Source of the DNA: Fimbriiglobus ruber
GTDB taxonomy: Bacteria; Planctomycetota; Planctomycetia; Gemmatales; Gemmataceae
Reading direction: 5' to 3'
NCBI RefSeq assembly: GCF_002197845.1
Contig: NZ_NIDE01000019.1
Location: forward strand, 186,001 to 250,000
Length of the DNA: 64,000 nt
The notes under the pieces were generated by a model. That model was not told the DNA's origin, ran no database searches, and saw only the letters and a list, made by a program, of their open reading frames with translations. A program made the position numbers and the translations under genes. Below, piece after piece: positions 14,470-22,947 of this stretch. How positions within the stretch are numbered: position 1 is the stretch's first letter; each line of letters starts with the position of its first letter.

Positions 14470-15144
14470 ATGCCCGCCACGGACTACCTGGTGCAATACG
14501 GCCGCCTCGCCCACGTCGGGCAGTTCGCCTCTAGCGGCGACGATCTGGCGCGGGGCGAGCGCGTCGTCGTTCGTACACCGCGGGGCGTCGAGATCGGCGA
14601 CGTTCTGTGCCCCGTTGCGGACAAGTATGCCGGACTACTCGCGCCATCTGCGGGGGGCGAGATTCTTCGGTCCGCAGCCGGCGAAGACGAACAGCGCTCG
14701 GCCGGGTGGGATAACACCGGTCAGGCGGTGATCGCGACCGCTGAGGAATGGGCGGCCGAATCCGGTCTCCCGCTCACGTTTCTCGACGCGGAGATCATGC
14801 TCGACGGCTCGGCCGCCGTGCTTCACGTTGTTCCCTGGGACGAGTGCGACGCCGATCCACTGTTCACCGACCTCTCCGTACGGTTCGGCATGGCCGTCCG
14901 GGCTCTCGACGTGTCGCGGACGCCCCTCGCGAAAGACCCGCCCGCGCCAACTGGCAGTTGCGGTAAGCCGGGTTGTGGGACCACGGGTGGTGGCTGTTCG
15001 TCGTGCGGGACCAAGTCGGGCGGCGGTTGCTCGACCGGGAGTTGTTCGAGCGGCGCGGTCAAGTCCGCCGACGAACTGAGCGTGTATTTCGCGGGTTTGA
15101 GGAAACAGATGGAAGCCCGCACCGAGCGAACGCCGCTGAATTGA
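14470..15144 (+). CDS. PSP1 domain protein with cysteine-rich tail
   Basis: 224 residues from ATG 14470. The frame is open upstream but similarity starts here. It matches the PSP1 C-terminal domain family (B. subtilis YaaT/RicT relatives): FASSGDDLARGERVVVRTPRG with GDVL, and PLTFLDAEIMLDG...H. It ends in a Gly/Ser tail with six cysteines (CX4C, CX2C and CX4C), suggestive of metal or Fe-S binding, followed by an ADELSVYFAGLRKQ helix. RicT belongs to an Fe-S complex affecting RNase Y in Bacillus; whether that role holds here is unknown. The gene is 8 bp after the YggX domain gene, probably the same operon, which fits an Fe-S or iron theme. Confidence 0.85.
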   Translation: MPATDYLVQYGRLAHVGQFASSGDDLARGERVVVRTPRGVEIGDVLCPVADKYAGLLAPSAGGEILRSAAGEDEQRSAGWDNTGQAVIATAEEWAAESGLPLTFLDAEIMLDGSAAVLHVVPWDECDADPLFTDLSVRFGMAVRALDVSRTPLAKDPPAPTGSCGKPGCGTTGGGCSSCGTKSGGGCSTGSCSSGAVKSADELSVYFAGLRKQMEARTERTPLN

Positions 15145-15278
15145 ACCCGCCTAGTCCGCAAGACTGGGTTTTCGGGGCGTTGACTTCGATCGCCTCTTCT
15201 CACCGAAAACCCATCGACATCCTTTCCCAACTCCGCGACACTGTCACGGATATCTTTTCGCCCCTTGCGAGGATCGCG

Positions 15279-16471
15279 ATGAGAAGTTTGCACGTTCTGT
15301 TCTTATGCGCTTTAGGAGTGGCATGGGGCGGGCTTTTTGCCACTCCGGCGATCTCCGCCGAAGTGCCGGGCGACACGGCTGCGGCGCTCAAGTCGATCAA
15401 AGCGGTTTCCCGCGAAGGGGCCGGGAACGAGGCCGCGGCCGCGGCCTGGAAAACACTCGTGGCAGGCGGGACGGTCGCTCTGTTCCAAACGCTGACGGCT
15501 TTCGACGGCGCCGATCCAAAGGCGGCCAACTGGCTCCGGGCGGCGGTTGACGCGATCGCCGAGGGTGAACACCGCGCGAAGCGGAAACTGCCGGTCGATA
15601 AGCTCGAATCGTTCGTAAATGACACGGCCCGCGCGCCCGCGGCCCGGCGGATCGCGTTCGAGTTGTTGACCGAGGAGGCTCCGGCCGCGGCCACGAAATT
15701 GCTGCCGACGCTCATCAACGACCCGAGTCGCGATCTCCGCCGAGACGCGATCGCAGTCCGACTCAAGGCCGCGAAAGAAAGCGATACTGCGGAACTCAAG
15801 GCGTTGTTTGAAGCGGCCCGCGAAAAAGACCAGGCGGAGGAACTGGCTGCCCTGCTGGAAAAATTGGGGATAAGCCGAACATCACCAAACACTTCGGGTA
15901 CGTGACCGAGTGGAACGTCGTCGGCCCCTTCGACAGCACCGACGGGACTGGGTTCGCCAAGAGTTACGAGCCGGAGAAATCGCCCGGCGCGGCCAGGTAC
16001 GAAGGGAAAACCGAACCCGTCTCCTGGAAACCCGCCCAAAGTGACGCGATTTACGGCTCGCTCGAGTTAAACACTGCCATCGGCAAACACAAGGACGCGG
16101 CCGCTTATGCCGCCGCCACGATCGTCAGCGAGAAGGAAACCCCGGCCGAAATCCGCATCGCGAGCCAGTGCGCCGTGCAGGTCTTCTTGAACGGCAAGAA
16201 GATCTTTGAACACGATGAATACCACCACGGCAGCGCGATGGACCAGTACACCGCGACCGGTGTGCTGAAGCCGGGTGCGAACGAACTTCTCGTCAAAGTC
16301 TGCCAGAACAACCAGACCGAGGCGTGGGCGCAAACGTGGTCGTTCGCCGCCCGAGTGTGCGACGCGACCGGCGGCGCCTTGCCGCTCAAGCAGCAGATGA
16401 AGACCAAGGACGGGGCCATCGAAACCGTCGAACTCGGCCGCCTGAAACCCGCCGCCAAGGAGACCAAGTGA
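15279..16471 (+). pseudogene. Secreted HEAT-like/beta-domain protein, broken by a -1 frameshift
   Basis: From ATG 15279 there is a signal peptide (MRSLHVLFLCALGVAWGG...AISA) and an alanine-rich helical region. The frame then fails at the G4 run 15866-15869. One extra G restores LEKLG-DKPNITKHFGYVTEWNVVGPFD into the second half, which runs to 16471. That half looks like a galactose-binding or jelly-roll module: IASQCAVQVFLNGKKIF and LKPGANELLVKVCQ. The restored protein would have about 397 residues. An alternative is a separate GTG start at 15902, but that protein would lack a signal peptide. The stop overlaps the next start (TGATG), so the two are translationally coupled. Confidence 0.78.
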
Positions 16472-17676
16472 TGCGTATCGCCGTTGCCATCCTGACGACT
16501 ATCGCACTTGTTGCTCCCGCCGTGCGGGCCGCCGACTGGCCCCAGTTCCGGGGCGCGAACGGGGCCGCCGTCTCGACCGAGACGGGTCTTCCGACCGGCT
16601 TTACCGAGAAGGAAGGGCTCCGCTGGAAGGTGACGCTGCCGGGCCGCGGGATCGGCTCGCCGGTCGTCGTCGGCGGGCGGGTGTATGCGACCGCGAGCAG
16701 CGGGGCTCGCGACGACCGCCTGCACGTATTTGCCTTCGACGCGGGCACCGGGGCCAAACTCTGGCACCGCCAGCTTCAGGCGACCGGCAGCACCGCCGCC
16801 CACCCGACCACCTGCATGGCCGCCCCCACGCCGGTCGCCGACGAAACCGGCGTCTACACGCTGTTCGCCACCGGCGACCTCGCCGCGTTCGACGCGGACG
16901 GCAACCTGCGCTGGTATCGCTCACTGGTCAGTGACTACCCGACCGTGTCCAATCAGGTGGGCATGGCGTCGTCGCCCGTCCTGGTCCGCGACAAGCTCAT
17001 CGTGCCGATGGACAACGCGGGCGAATCGTTCCTCGCGGCCATCGACACCAAGACCGGCAAAAACGTCTGGAAGACGCCCCGCTCGCGCGACATCAACTGG
17101 GTCACGCCGGTCGTGCGGACGGTGAACGGGAAAACCGAAGTGCTTTACCCCGGGGCGAAAGAACTCGCCGCTTACAACGTCGAAACCGGGGCCAAGACGT
17201 GGGCCGCGAAGACCGGCGGATCGATCCCGTCGCCGACGCTGGTCGAGGACGAAATTCTCGTCCCGGGGGGCGGTGTTTCGCTGGCGAAGCTCGGGACGGG
17301 CGGCCTGAAAGAGCAGTGGAAATCGAACCGGCTCCAGACGGGAATGTCGTCGCCGCTGTACTACGAAGGGCACGTGTACGCCGCGGCACCGGCCGGAGTC
17401 GTGGTCTGTGCGGACGCGAAGACGGGCAAGCAGGTCTGGGACGTGCGCCTGAAAGGGCCGTTCTCCGGCTCGCCCGTGGCCGGCGACGGCAAGATCTATC
17501 TGGTGAATGAAGCAGGCGTACTGTACGTGTTGAAAGCCGGCGGCGACTCTGCCGAAATCCTCGCCGAGAGCCAGACCAAGGACAAAGGTCAGGCCACCCC
17601 GGCGATATCGGGCGGGGCGATCTTCATTCGCGGGGAGAAGACGCTGTTTTGCGTGGGGCCGAAGTACGGCAGCTAA
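16471..17676 (+). CDS. Secreted PQQ-like beta-propeller repeat protein
   Basis: 401 residues from ATG 16471, with a signal peptide (MRIAVAILTTIALVAPAVRA) and then ADWPQFRGANG, the usual start of planctomycete outer-membrane or periplasmic PQQ-like propellers. Repeats of the form DAGTGAKLWHR, DTKTGKNVWKT, NVETGAKTWAAK and DAKTGKQVWDV mark propeller blades. It is related in fold to BamB and to PQQ dehydrogenases. The ligands expected of a true quinoprotein dehydrogenase are not seen, so it is probably a binding or scaffold protein. The start overlaps the previous stop by one base. Confidence 0.9.
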   Translation: MRIAVAILTTIALVAPAVRAADWPQFRGANGAAVSTETGLPTGFTEKEGLRWKVTLPGRGIGSPVVVGGRVYATASSGARDDRLHVFAFDAGTGAKLWHRQLQATGSTAAHPTTCMAAPTPVADETGVYTLFATGDLAAFDADGNLRWYRSLVSDYPTVSNQVGMASSPVLVRDKLIVPMDNAGESFLAAIDTKTGKNVWKTPRSRDINWVTPVVRTVNGKTEVLYPGAKELAAYNVETGAKTWAAKTGGSIPSPTLVEDEILVPGGGVSLAKLGTGGLKEQWKSNRLQTGMSSPLYYEGHVYAAAPAGVVVCADAKTGKQVWDVRLKGPFSGSPVAGDGKIYLVNEAGVLYVLKAGGDSAEILAESQTKDKGQATPAISGGAIFIRGEKTLFCVGPKYGS

Positions 17677-17717
17677 TTTTCGCTATCCCTTCGCAATTTT
17701 TTTTTGATGTGAACCAC

Positions 17718-17756
17718 CGAAACCGCGAGGGCAATCTGCCCTCGTGGTTTCGTTTA
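17718..17756 (+). terminator. Terminator-like hairpin after the PQQ propeller gene
   Basis: A 16-bp stem with one mismatch (CGAAACCGCGAGGGCA against its complement), a 3-base loop, followed by TTT. It lies 42 bp after the stop. A T7 run precedes it, so it could also act on the opposite strand. Confidence 0.6.
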
Positions 17757-17815
17757 CGGATCTTGAGGCGGTAGAGGTGGAAAAGCATAACCATCCGGTC
17801 GCAATCGCCCCCCCC

Positions 17816-17966
17816 ACAGGCGCTCGGCGCGGGTCTCCGACCCCGCCGCTCTTCGGACCGCAGGTCTCCACGCCAGCTTGGTGCAGGCGCGGTATCCGAG
17901 GGGCGAGTGTCGGGAGACCTGCGGTCCGAAGAGCGGCGGGGTCGGAGACCCGCGCCGAGCGCCTGT
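17816..17966. repeat. Perfect 54-bp inverted repeat
   Basis: Arms 17816-17869 and 17913-17966 are exact reverse complements over 54 bp, separated by a 43-bp spacer. It is highly GC-rich and noncoding. The length and perfection far exceed a terminator. It looks like a palindromic intergenic repeat unit or small nonautonomous element, but copy number cannot be judged from this window. Confidence 0.85.
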
Positions 17967-18208
17967 CGTTTCGCTTACTTTGCCGTGGCTAACTGATCCG
18001 GTATGACGAGGTATTGAGGCCTCGACCGCAGTCTCGTCCCTTGGCACGTTCGAACCGGCCGGTATGTTTGCTGTATCCTTCGGTGTGGGGCAACGGCGAC
18101 GCGGACCGATTCGCCGATCCACGAAAAATGGGCGAATCGCCTAAACCGACTCCATCCGGCAGAACCTACGCGGGCGTCCTGACGCCAGAACGAGTTGAGG
18201 TTGATGCA
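17967..18208. other. Region upstream of purD, no gene recognised
   Basis: The purD reading frame is open back to 18014, but the translated stretch before 18209 has no family similarity. It is treated as leader or promoter DNA. No riboswitch or clear promoter was identified. Confidence 0.4.
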
Positions 18209-19513
18209 ATGGCGGAAGGCGAGAAGTGTAACGTGATGGTCGTCGGCAAGGGCGGGCGGGAGCACGCGCTGGTCTGGAAGATCGCCCAGTCCCCCCGGGC
18301 CGGCCGCGTTTACTGCGCGCCGGGCAACGCCGGCACCGCGCGGGACGGCACCAACGTCCCGATCGACGGGACCGACTTCGACAAGATGGCCCGCTTCTGC
18401 AAGAAGGAGAAGGTCGGCCTCGTCGTGATCGGCCCCGAAGACCCGCTCGCACTCGGCCTCTCCGACTACCTCCGCGCCCGCGGCATCAAGGTGTTTGGGC
18501 CGTCGAAGGAGGCGGCCCGGGTCGAATCAAGCAAGGTTTTCGCGAAGACGCTCATGCGGCACGCAGACGTGCCGACGGCCGAGTTCCGCATCTTCGACCA
18601 CCCCGACCCCGCGCGGACCTACATTGAGTCGCGGGATTATCCTGTGGTTGTGAAGGCCGACGGGTTGGCGGCGGGGAAAGGCGTGATCGTCTGCAAGGAC
18701 GTGACCGAGGCCAAGAAGGCGATCGAGCGGATCATGATCCGCGAAGAGTTCGGCGACAAGGCCGGCCGCCAGGTCGTCGTCGAGAAGCGGTTGGACGGCG
18801 AAGAGCTATCGATCCTGGCCCTGGTGAGCGGGCGGGCGATCCTGATGCTGCCGCCGTGCCAGGATCACAAGGCCGTCAACGACGGCGATAAGGGTCCGAA
18901 CACCGGCGGTATGGGCACTTACTGCCCGGCCCCGGTCGGCACCTTCGATCTGATGAAGGACGCCGAGTTGAACGTCTTCGTTCCGACGGTCCACGCGATG
19001 AAGCGGGGGCGATACCCGTTTAGTGGTGTCCTCTTCGCCGGCCTGATGTTGACCAACCAGGGGCCGCGGGTGCTGGAGTTCAACGCGCGGTTCGGCGACC
19101 CGGAGACGGAAGTAATTTTGATGCGGCTCAAGGGCGACCTCCTGACCCTACTCGAAGCCGTCGCGGACGAAACGCTCGGGGACGTGGCCGACGAACAGCT
19201 CGTGTGGGATCCGCGGCCGGCCGTGTGCGTCGTGATGTGTTCCGGCGGTTACCCCGGGAAGTATGACATCGGGAAAATGATCACGGGCTTGGACGCGGCC
19301 GCGGAATTGAAAGACGTGAAAGTGTTCCACGCGGGTACGAAGCTGAACGGCGATCGCACCGTCACGGACGGCGGCCGCGTGCTGGCTGTGACCGCGTTGG
19401 GGAACGACCTGGCTGCCGCGAAAGCCCGAGCGTATGAGGCGGTAAAACTGATCCAGTTCCCGGGCGCCCACTACCGGACCGACATCGCGGACAAGGCGTT
19501 GAAGCGGAAATAG
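18209..19513 (+). CDS. purD: Phosphoribosylamine-glycine ligase (GAR synthetase)
   Basis: Second step of de novo purine synthesis: ATP-dependent joining of glycine to phosphoribosylamine. From ATG 18209 it has 434 residues, the usual size. It starts NVMVVGKGGREHALVWK, the conserved N-domain motif, then LVVIGPEDPLALGLSDYL. The ATP-grasp part follows with VVVKADGLAAGKGVIVC, GPNTGGMGTYCPAP and LEFNARFGDPETEV. The upstream in-frame extension to 18014 has no similarity. A GAGG ribosome site lies 8 bases before 18209. It is convergent with a small secreted protein gene, and no strong terminator lies between them. Confidence 0.96.
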   Translation: MAEGEKCNVMVVGKGGREHALVWKIAQSPRAGRVYCAPGNAGTARDGTNVPIDGTDFDKMARFCKKEKVGLVVIGPEDPLALGLSDYLRARGIKVFGPSKEAARVESSKVFAKTLMRHADVPTAEFRIFDHPDPARTYIESRDYPVVVKADGLAAGKGVIVCKDVTEAKKAIERIMIREEFGDKAGRQVVVEKRLDGEELSILALVSGRAILMLPPCQDHKAVNDGDKGPNTGGMGTYCPAPVGTFDLMKDAELNVFVPTVHAMKRGRYPFSGVLFAGLMLTNQGPRVLEFNARFGDPETEVILMRLKGDLLTLLEAVADETLGDVADEQLVWDPRPAVCVVMCSGGYPGKYDIGKMITGLDAAAELKDVKVFHAGTKLNGDRTVTDGGRVLAVTALGNDLAAAKARAYEAVKLIQFPGAHYRTDIADKALKRK

Positions 19514-19596
19514 ATCGAGGTAAATTCCCTGACTGAACAGCGACTGTAAGACGTAACGCCAGGCTGTTCCGCAATAGCGAGAATGATGCGTAAGAA

Positions 19597-20103
19597 TTAT
19601 TTCGCATTTGTCTTTGGTCGAACTGTTAGGACGACCGGGGAGCCTGAGACAGTGACTTTCTCTTTCCCCCATACTCCCCAGCAAGAAGTGATTAGATAAA
19701 TTCCCGGCTTGGTGGGTCGAATTTTGATCTCGGTTCCCTTCATCCCGGGTTGTATGACTTCGTAGTACAGCCCGTGGTAAGTGGCAGTAATGCGGTGAAG
19801 CCCTTCCAGGCAATCGTAATTGAGATCGAGTAACGGCTCTCTGTAGTGTTGTGGGGACAAATTAACCATCTTGTTTGCGCCGCGATCGTATTGGCCGATT
19901 AGTAAAACATGATGGTATATTCCGGATACTCTTAAATTACTCGACATCGGAATCATTTCTCGCAGTTTGACGGTGTCGCCTACCACCGCATTGGCTTTGT
20001 CGAGCTCGACGCGTAGTTCGAGTTCCAGGCCGGTTGCACAGGACGACGGGCCTGATACGGCGAACCAAAAAACGACATTGACGAATTGGGGGCATGCGAT
20101 CAT
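19597..20103 (-). CDS. Small secreted hypothetical protein
   Basis: 168 residues from ATG 20103, preceded by an AGGAG ribosome site 8 bases away. The N-terminus (MIACPQFVNVVFWFAVSG) is a plausible signal peptide or anchor. The rest is beta-rich: ELELRVELDKANAVVGDTVK opens like an Ig-like or CARDB-type domain, and it closes with PTKPGIYLITSCWGVWGKEK. I know no named family. Base composition is lower in GC than in neighbouring genes, and it abuts a block of repeats and an IS, so recent acquisition is possible (inference). Confidence 0.65.
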   Translation of the reverse strand: MIACPQFVNVVFWFAVSGPSSCATGLELELRVELDKANAVVGDTVKLREMIPMSSNLRVSGIYHHVLLIGQYDRGANKMVNLSPQHYREPLLDLNYDCLEGLHRITATYHGLYYEVIQPGMKGTEIKIRPTKPGIYLITSCWGVWGKEKVTVSGSPVVLTVRPKTNAK

Positions 20104-20135
20104 GTCCGTTCTCCTGCAAGCACTTTGGCACCGCC

Positions 20136-20440
20136 GTATACTTCGCGCGGTTCGGAATGAGGTGTTTTTCCGTCCCGGCGAGTGGCGACGGGTGGGAGGT
20201 GCGGCCTCACCCCCGGCCCCCTCTCCTCCGAGAGGAGAGGGGAGTACGAGCGGACGGCGGGCGGATTGGGGGGTGGCGGTTAGGGCACCGGCGTTCGCCC
20301 GTGTCGGTGACGGTCGCCCACTTGCTCCCCTCTCCTCTCGGAGGAGAGGGGCCGGGGGGTGAGGTCGCGCCTGCCGGGGACGCCGACCTCGCCCACACCC
20401 GGGCGCCGAAAGACCTCATTCCGGACCGCGTAAAGTATAA
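20136..20440. repeat. MITE-like palindromic element (~305 bp)
   Basis: The two ends are imperfect reverse complements over roughly 100 bp. The outer part GCGGTTCGGAATGAGGTG at the left matches GCGGTCCGGAATGAGGTC read inwards from the right. Further in, both arms carry GCCTCACCC/GGGTGAGGTC and a CCCCTCTCCT-AGGAGAGGGG hairpin (20217-20243 and 20326-20352). No coding frame is credible. It is probably a nonautonomous or folded intergenic repeat and lies 50 bp from the IS. Confidence 0.75.
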
Positions 20441-20480
20441 CTGAAAGACGACCGGCTGGAACCATTTTGCCGCATCTTTA

Positions 20481-20489
20481 GATACGTAT
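20481..20489. repeat. Left target-site duplication of the IS
   Basis: GATACGTAT lies immediately before the left terminal inverted repeat and is identical to 22015-22023. Confidence 0.85.
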
Positions 20490-20585
20490 GGGTGGGCAGC
20501 TCAAAAGGGGGCGGATTTTTTGATACTCTAATGGTGGCATTTTGGTAAGGTTAAAAATCCCCGTCCGAACCCCCCGAGCCCCGTC

Positions 20586-20828
20586 ATGGACACACTCACT
20601 CTGACCCCGGAACAAGAGCAACGGGCCGACGAACTCTACCAGCGGTTCCAGGATCTGTTCTGCGAGGAAGCCAAGCGGGTCGCCCGCCTGTTCGCCAGTA
20701 AGTCCGACGATCAACTCCTCGGGAAGACCGAGTTCGAACTCCGGGATCGGGTCCACGAACTGGCCGCCCGGAGTCTTCAGACCGCTCTCGACGAGCGGAA
20801 AAAAGGGGGTACCAGGGGTCGACCATGA
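20586..20828 (+). CDS. ISKra4-type transposase, N-terminal segment
   Basis: 80 residues: LTPEQEQRADELYQRFQDLF, then LFASKSDDQLLGKTEFELRD and ALDERKKGG, as at the N-terminus of ISKra4-type transposases. The stop (TGA) overlaps the next frame's ATG by 4 bp. Just upstream is AAAAAAGGGGG, where a -1 shift would fuse the two segments in frame (KKGGYQGSTMTCPHC). The segment could therefore be a separate coupled ORF, a frameshift product, or one half of a disrupted gene. Confidence 0.75.
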   Translation: MDTLTLTPEQEQRADELYQRFQDLFCEEAKRVARLFASKSDDQLLGKTEFELRDRVHELAARSLQTALDERKKGGTRGRP

Positions 20829-21981
20829 CGTGCCCGCACTGCCGGGAATCGGCCCGGTGCAAGGGATTCAAGTCCCGTCAATTGGTCAGCCTGTTCGGTC
20901 CGCTCGAGTACTCCCGGCACTACTACTTGTGCCGGCACTGCCACCACGGGATATCGCCCCTGGACGGGGTGCTCGGGTTACGGGCTCACGACCTGACCCC
21001 GGCCGCCGACGAGGTCGTCTGCCTGTCCGGGTTGGAGGATAGTTTCGCCACGGCCGCCGACACGGTGTTGCCGCGGTTGGCCGGTCTGCGAGTGAGTGAG
21101 TCGACGGTCCAGCGGGCGACCGAGGCCGCCGGCGAGCGGTTGGCCGAAGCCCAACATGCGGGCCAGACGTTCGGCCCGTCGACCCCGTGGGCGTGGCACA
21201 AGGATGCCGACGGGAAAACGGTCGGTTACGTGTCGGTCGACGCCACCGGCGTCGGGCAACAAGGTTCCCGCGGTGCCAAGGCCGAGGGGCGGATGGCGTA
21301 CATCGGGATGATTGACAACCCGGTCCCCGAGGAACGCCCACGGTGGGCGAATCCGACGGCGGCCAAGCGACCGGAGTGGAAGGCCCGGTACGTGTCCCAG
21401 GTGCGGTCGCTCGCGGAGTTGGCCGAGCCGTTGCGGCGACAAGCCTCCAGGTGAATCTGGGCGGTGCCGATCGATGGGTCGCGTTGTCCGACGGGGGCAT
21501 TGGGTTGGAGGACTTCCTGCGGGCGAATTTCCCCCGTGTGGAAGCCGTCATCTTGGACTTCTACCACGTGGCCGAATACGTCGCCAAACTGTCCCGCGTC
21601 CTGCATCCGGGGGACGCGGACGCGGACCGGCGATGGCGGGAGACGACGTGCGAGGAACTCAAGACCTCCGGCGGATCCGCCGTGCTAGAGAAGGTCCGGT
21701 CGTTGGATCTCGCCGACCGGGCCGGGGCGGCGAGTGTTCGTGCGGAGGTCGTGACGTACTTCACGAATCAGACCCATCGGATGGATTACCCGCACTACTT
21801 GGCCCAGGGCTGGCAGATCGGCAGTGGTCCGGTGGAGAGTGCCTGCAAGACGGTCATCGGGGAACGCATGAAGGGCGGGGGAATGCGTTGGGGCGAGGAC
21901 GGCGCCGATGCGATGAGCCACTTGCGCGCGCTGTTTTGTAGCTCGGATAACCAGTGGGCGGCGTTTTGGTCTAAGAATTAG
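20825..21981 (+). pseudogene. ISKra4-type transposase, central and C-terminal segments (frameshifted)
   Basis: From 20825 there is a zinc-ribbon-like TCPHC...C/YLCRHCHHG region. The catalytic-core start follows with VGYVSVDATGVGQQG (first Asp) and GRMAYIGMI. The frame ends at 21454 just after RRQAS. One missing base near 21444-21449 separates it from the rest, which continues as QVNLGGADRWVALSDGG, FPRVEAVILDFYHVAEY (second Asp) and GWQIGSGPVESACKTVIGERMKGGGMRWG (third acidic residue and conserved tail). All family motifs are present but in two frames, so the gene is probably inactive. It ends 33 bp inside the right end of the IS. Confidence 0.85.
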
Positions 21982-22014
21982 ACCAGCTTCTGCCCCCTTA
22001 CGTGACGCTCACCC

Positions 22015-22023
22015 GATACGTAT
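22015..22023. repeat. Right target-site duplication of the IS
   Basis: GATACGTAT directly follows the right terminal inverted repeat and is identical to 20481-20489. Confidence 0.85.
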
Positions 22024-22139
22024 CCAGTGTCCAGTCAGTAGCTCTTTTCGACTAGCTGCTTGACGCCATCGTCGGAAATGTCCACGATATCATCGTTTGA
22101 TCCCGCCCGCACGACCTCTTCCCCAAGGACCGATCGGAC

Positions 22140-22844
22140 ATGTTCTCGAAAAAAGTGCTGCTACTCTCGGCGATGACCCTCCTCGGCATGTGCGCGTCGA
22201 CCCCGGCCGCCGAAACGGACGGCCCCGCCCTCAAGAAAGACGAGCGTATCGTGTTTCTGGGCGACTCGATCACCCAGGGCGGCGTCGGCCCGCACGGGTA
22301 CGTCACCATCATCAAGAACGCCCTCGCCGTGAAGCACAAAGACCTTGGCATTGAGGTGATCGGAGCCGGCATCAGTGGGAACAAGGTGCCCGATCTTCAA
22401 CGGCGGCTCGAGAAAGACGTCCTGGCGAAGAAGCCCACGCTCGTTGTAATCTACATCGGGATCAACGACGTGTGGCATTGGGAGCATACGCCGCCTAACG
22501 GAACTACGAAAGAGAAGTTCGAGGCCGGGCTGACGGAGATCATTGGCAAGATCAAAGCCGCCGGCGCGCGAGTCGTGCTTTGTACGCCGAGCGTGATCGG
22601 CGAGAAGAAGGCGGGCGCCAACAAACTCGACGCCCAACTCGACGAATACTCCGAGATCTCTCGCCGGGTGGCCAAGGACACCGGCTCGCAACTTTGCGAC
22701 CTCCGCAAAGCATTCCTCGATCACCTTGCGAAGCACAACGAAAAAGATGTGGAGAGCAAAATCCTGACCACCGACCGCGTCCACCTGAACGACGCCGGGA
22801 ACCGGTTTGTCGCGGAAACGATTCTCTCGACTATCGACAAATAA
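22140..22844 (+). CDS. Secreted SGNH/GDSL-family hydrolase
   Basis: 234 residues with a signal peptide ([20 protein letters not shown]...A). The SGNH catalytic blocks are all present: block I GDSITQGG with nucleophile S43, a G-containing block II (GAGISGNKV), block III GIND with N109, and block V DRVHLND with D212 and H215. It is probably an exported esterase or deacetylase acting on polysaccharide side chains, as is common in planctomycetes (inference). The next gene, also exported, follows on the same strand after a strong hairpin. Confidence 0.92.
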   Translation: MFSKKVLLLSAMTLLGMCASTPAAETDGPALKKDERIVFLGDSITQGGVGPHGYVTIIKNALAVKHKDLGIEVIGAGISGNKVPDLQRRLEKDVLAKKPTLVVIYIGINDVWHWEHTPPNGTTKEKFEAGLTEIIGKIKAAGARVVLCTPSVIGEKKAGANKLDAQLDEYSEISRRVAKDTGSQLCDLRKAFLDHLAKHNEKDVESKILTTDRVHLNDAGNRFVAETILSTIDK

Positions 22845-22872
22845 TCGGGACCGACCGCAAGTGTTGCAGCGG

Positions 22873-22899
22873 ACGCCCGGGACAGTTTGTCCCGGGCGT
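22873..22899 (+). terminator. Perfect hairpin between the SGNH hydrolase and oxidoreductase genes
   Basis: A 12-bp perfect stem (ACGCCCGGGACA) with a 3-base loop, followed by T, C and T only. It lies 28 bp after the hydrolase stop and is a probable terminator or attenuator with a weak T tract. Confidence 0.6.
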
Positions 22900-22947
22900 T
22901 CTGGACCTTGGGAACTATCCACCCCCGGCTTTTTACCGGAGACGACG

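Larger units (their letters stand above)
20490..22014 (+). mobile_element. ISKra4-family-like insertion sequence (1525 bp)
   Basis: Both ends carry an imperfect terminal inverted repeat of 23 bp, GGGTGNGC...AAGGGGGC (17 of 23 identical). It is bounded by a perfect 9-bp direct repeat GATACGTAT. Internal frames encode a transposase resembling the ISKra4 family. The intact target duplication indicates insertion at this site without later rearrangement. The transposase frames are broken, so mobility is doubtful unless frameshifting restores it. Confidence 0.9.

Noticed and set aside
17816-17966. The inverted repeat as an ordinary terminator
   Set aside because: 54-bp perfect arms and no T tract. 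A 16-bp hairpin at 17718-17752 already fits that role.
17744-17992. Short frames across the 54-bp inverted repeat on both strands
   Set aside because: Both arms give the same Arg/Gly/Pro-rich peptide. The signal is the repeat itself, not a gene.
18020-18208. Riboswitch or leader peptide before purD
   Set aside because: No conserved purine-riboswitch core or credible leader ORF could be read.
20125-20145. Sigma-54 promoter at a TGGCAC motif upstream of the repeat element
   Set aside because: The -12 TTGC element is missing at the required spacing.
20481-20489. Chance similarity of the 9-bp flank
   Set aside because: The identical 9-mer lies exactly at both element ends next to matching inverted repeats, so a target duplication is far more likely.
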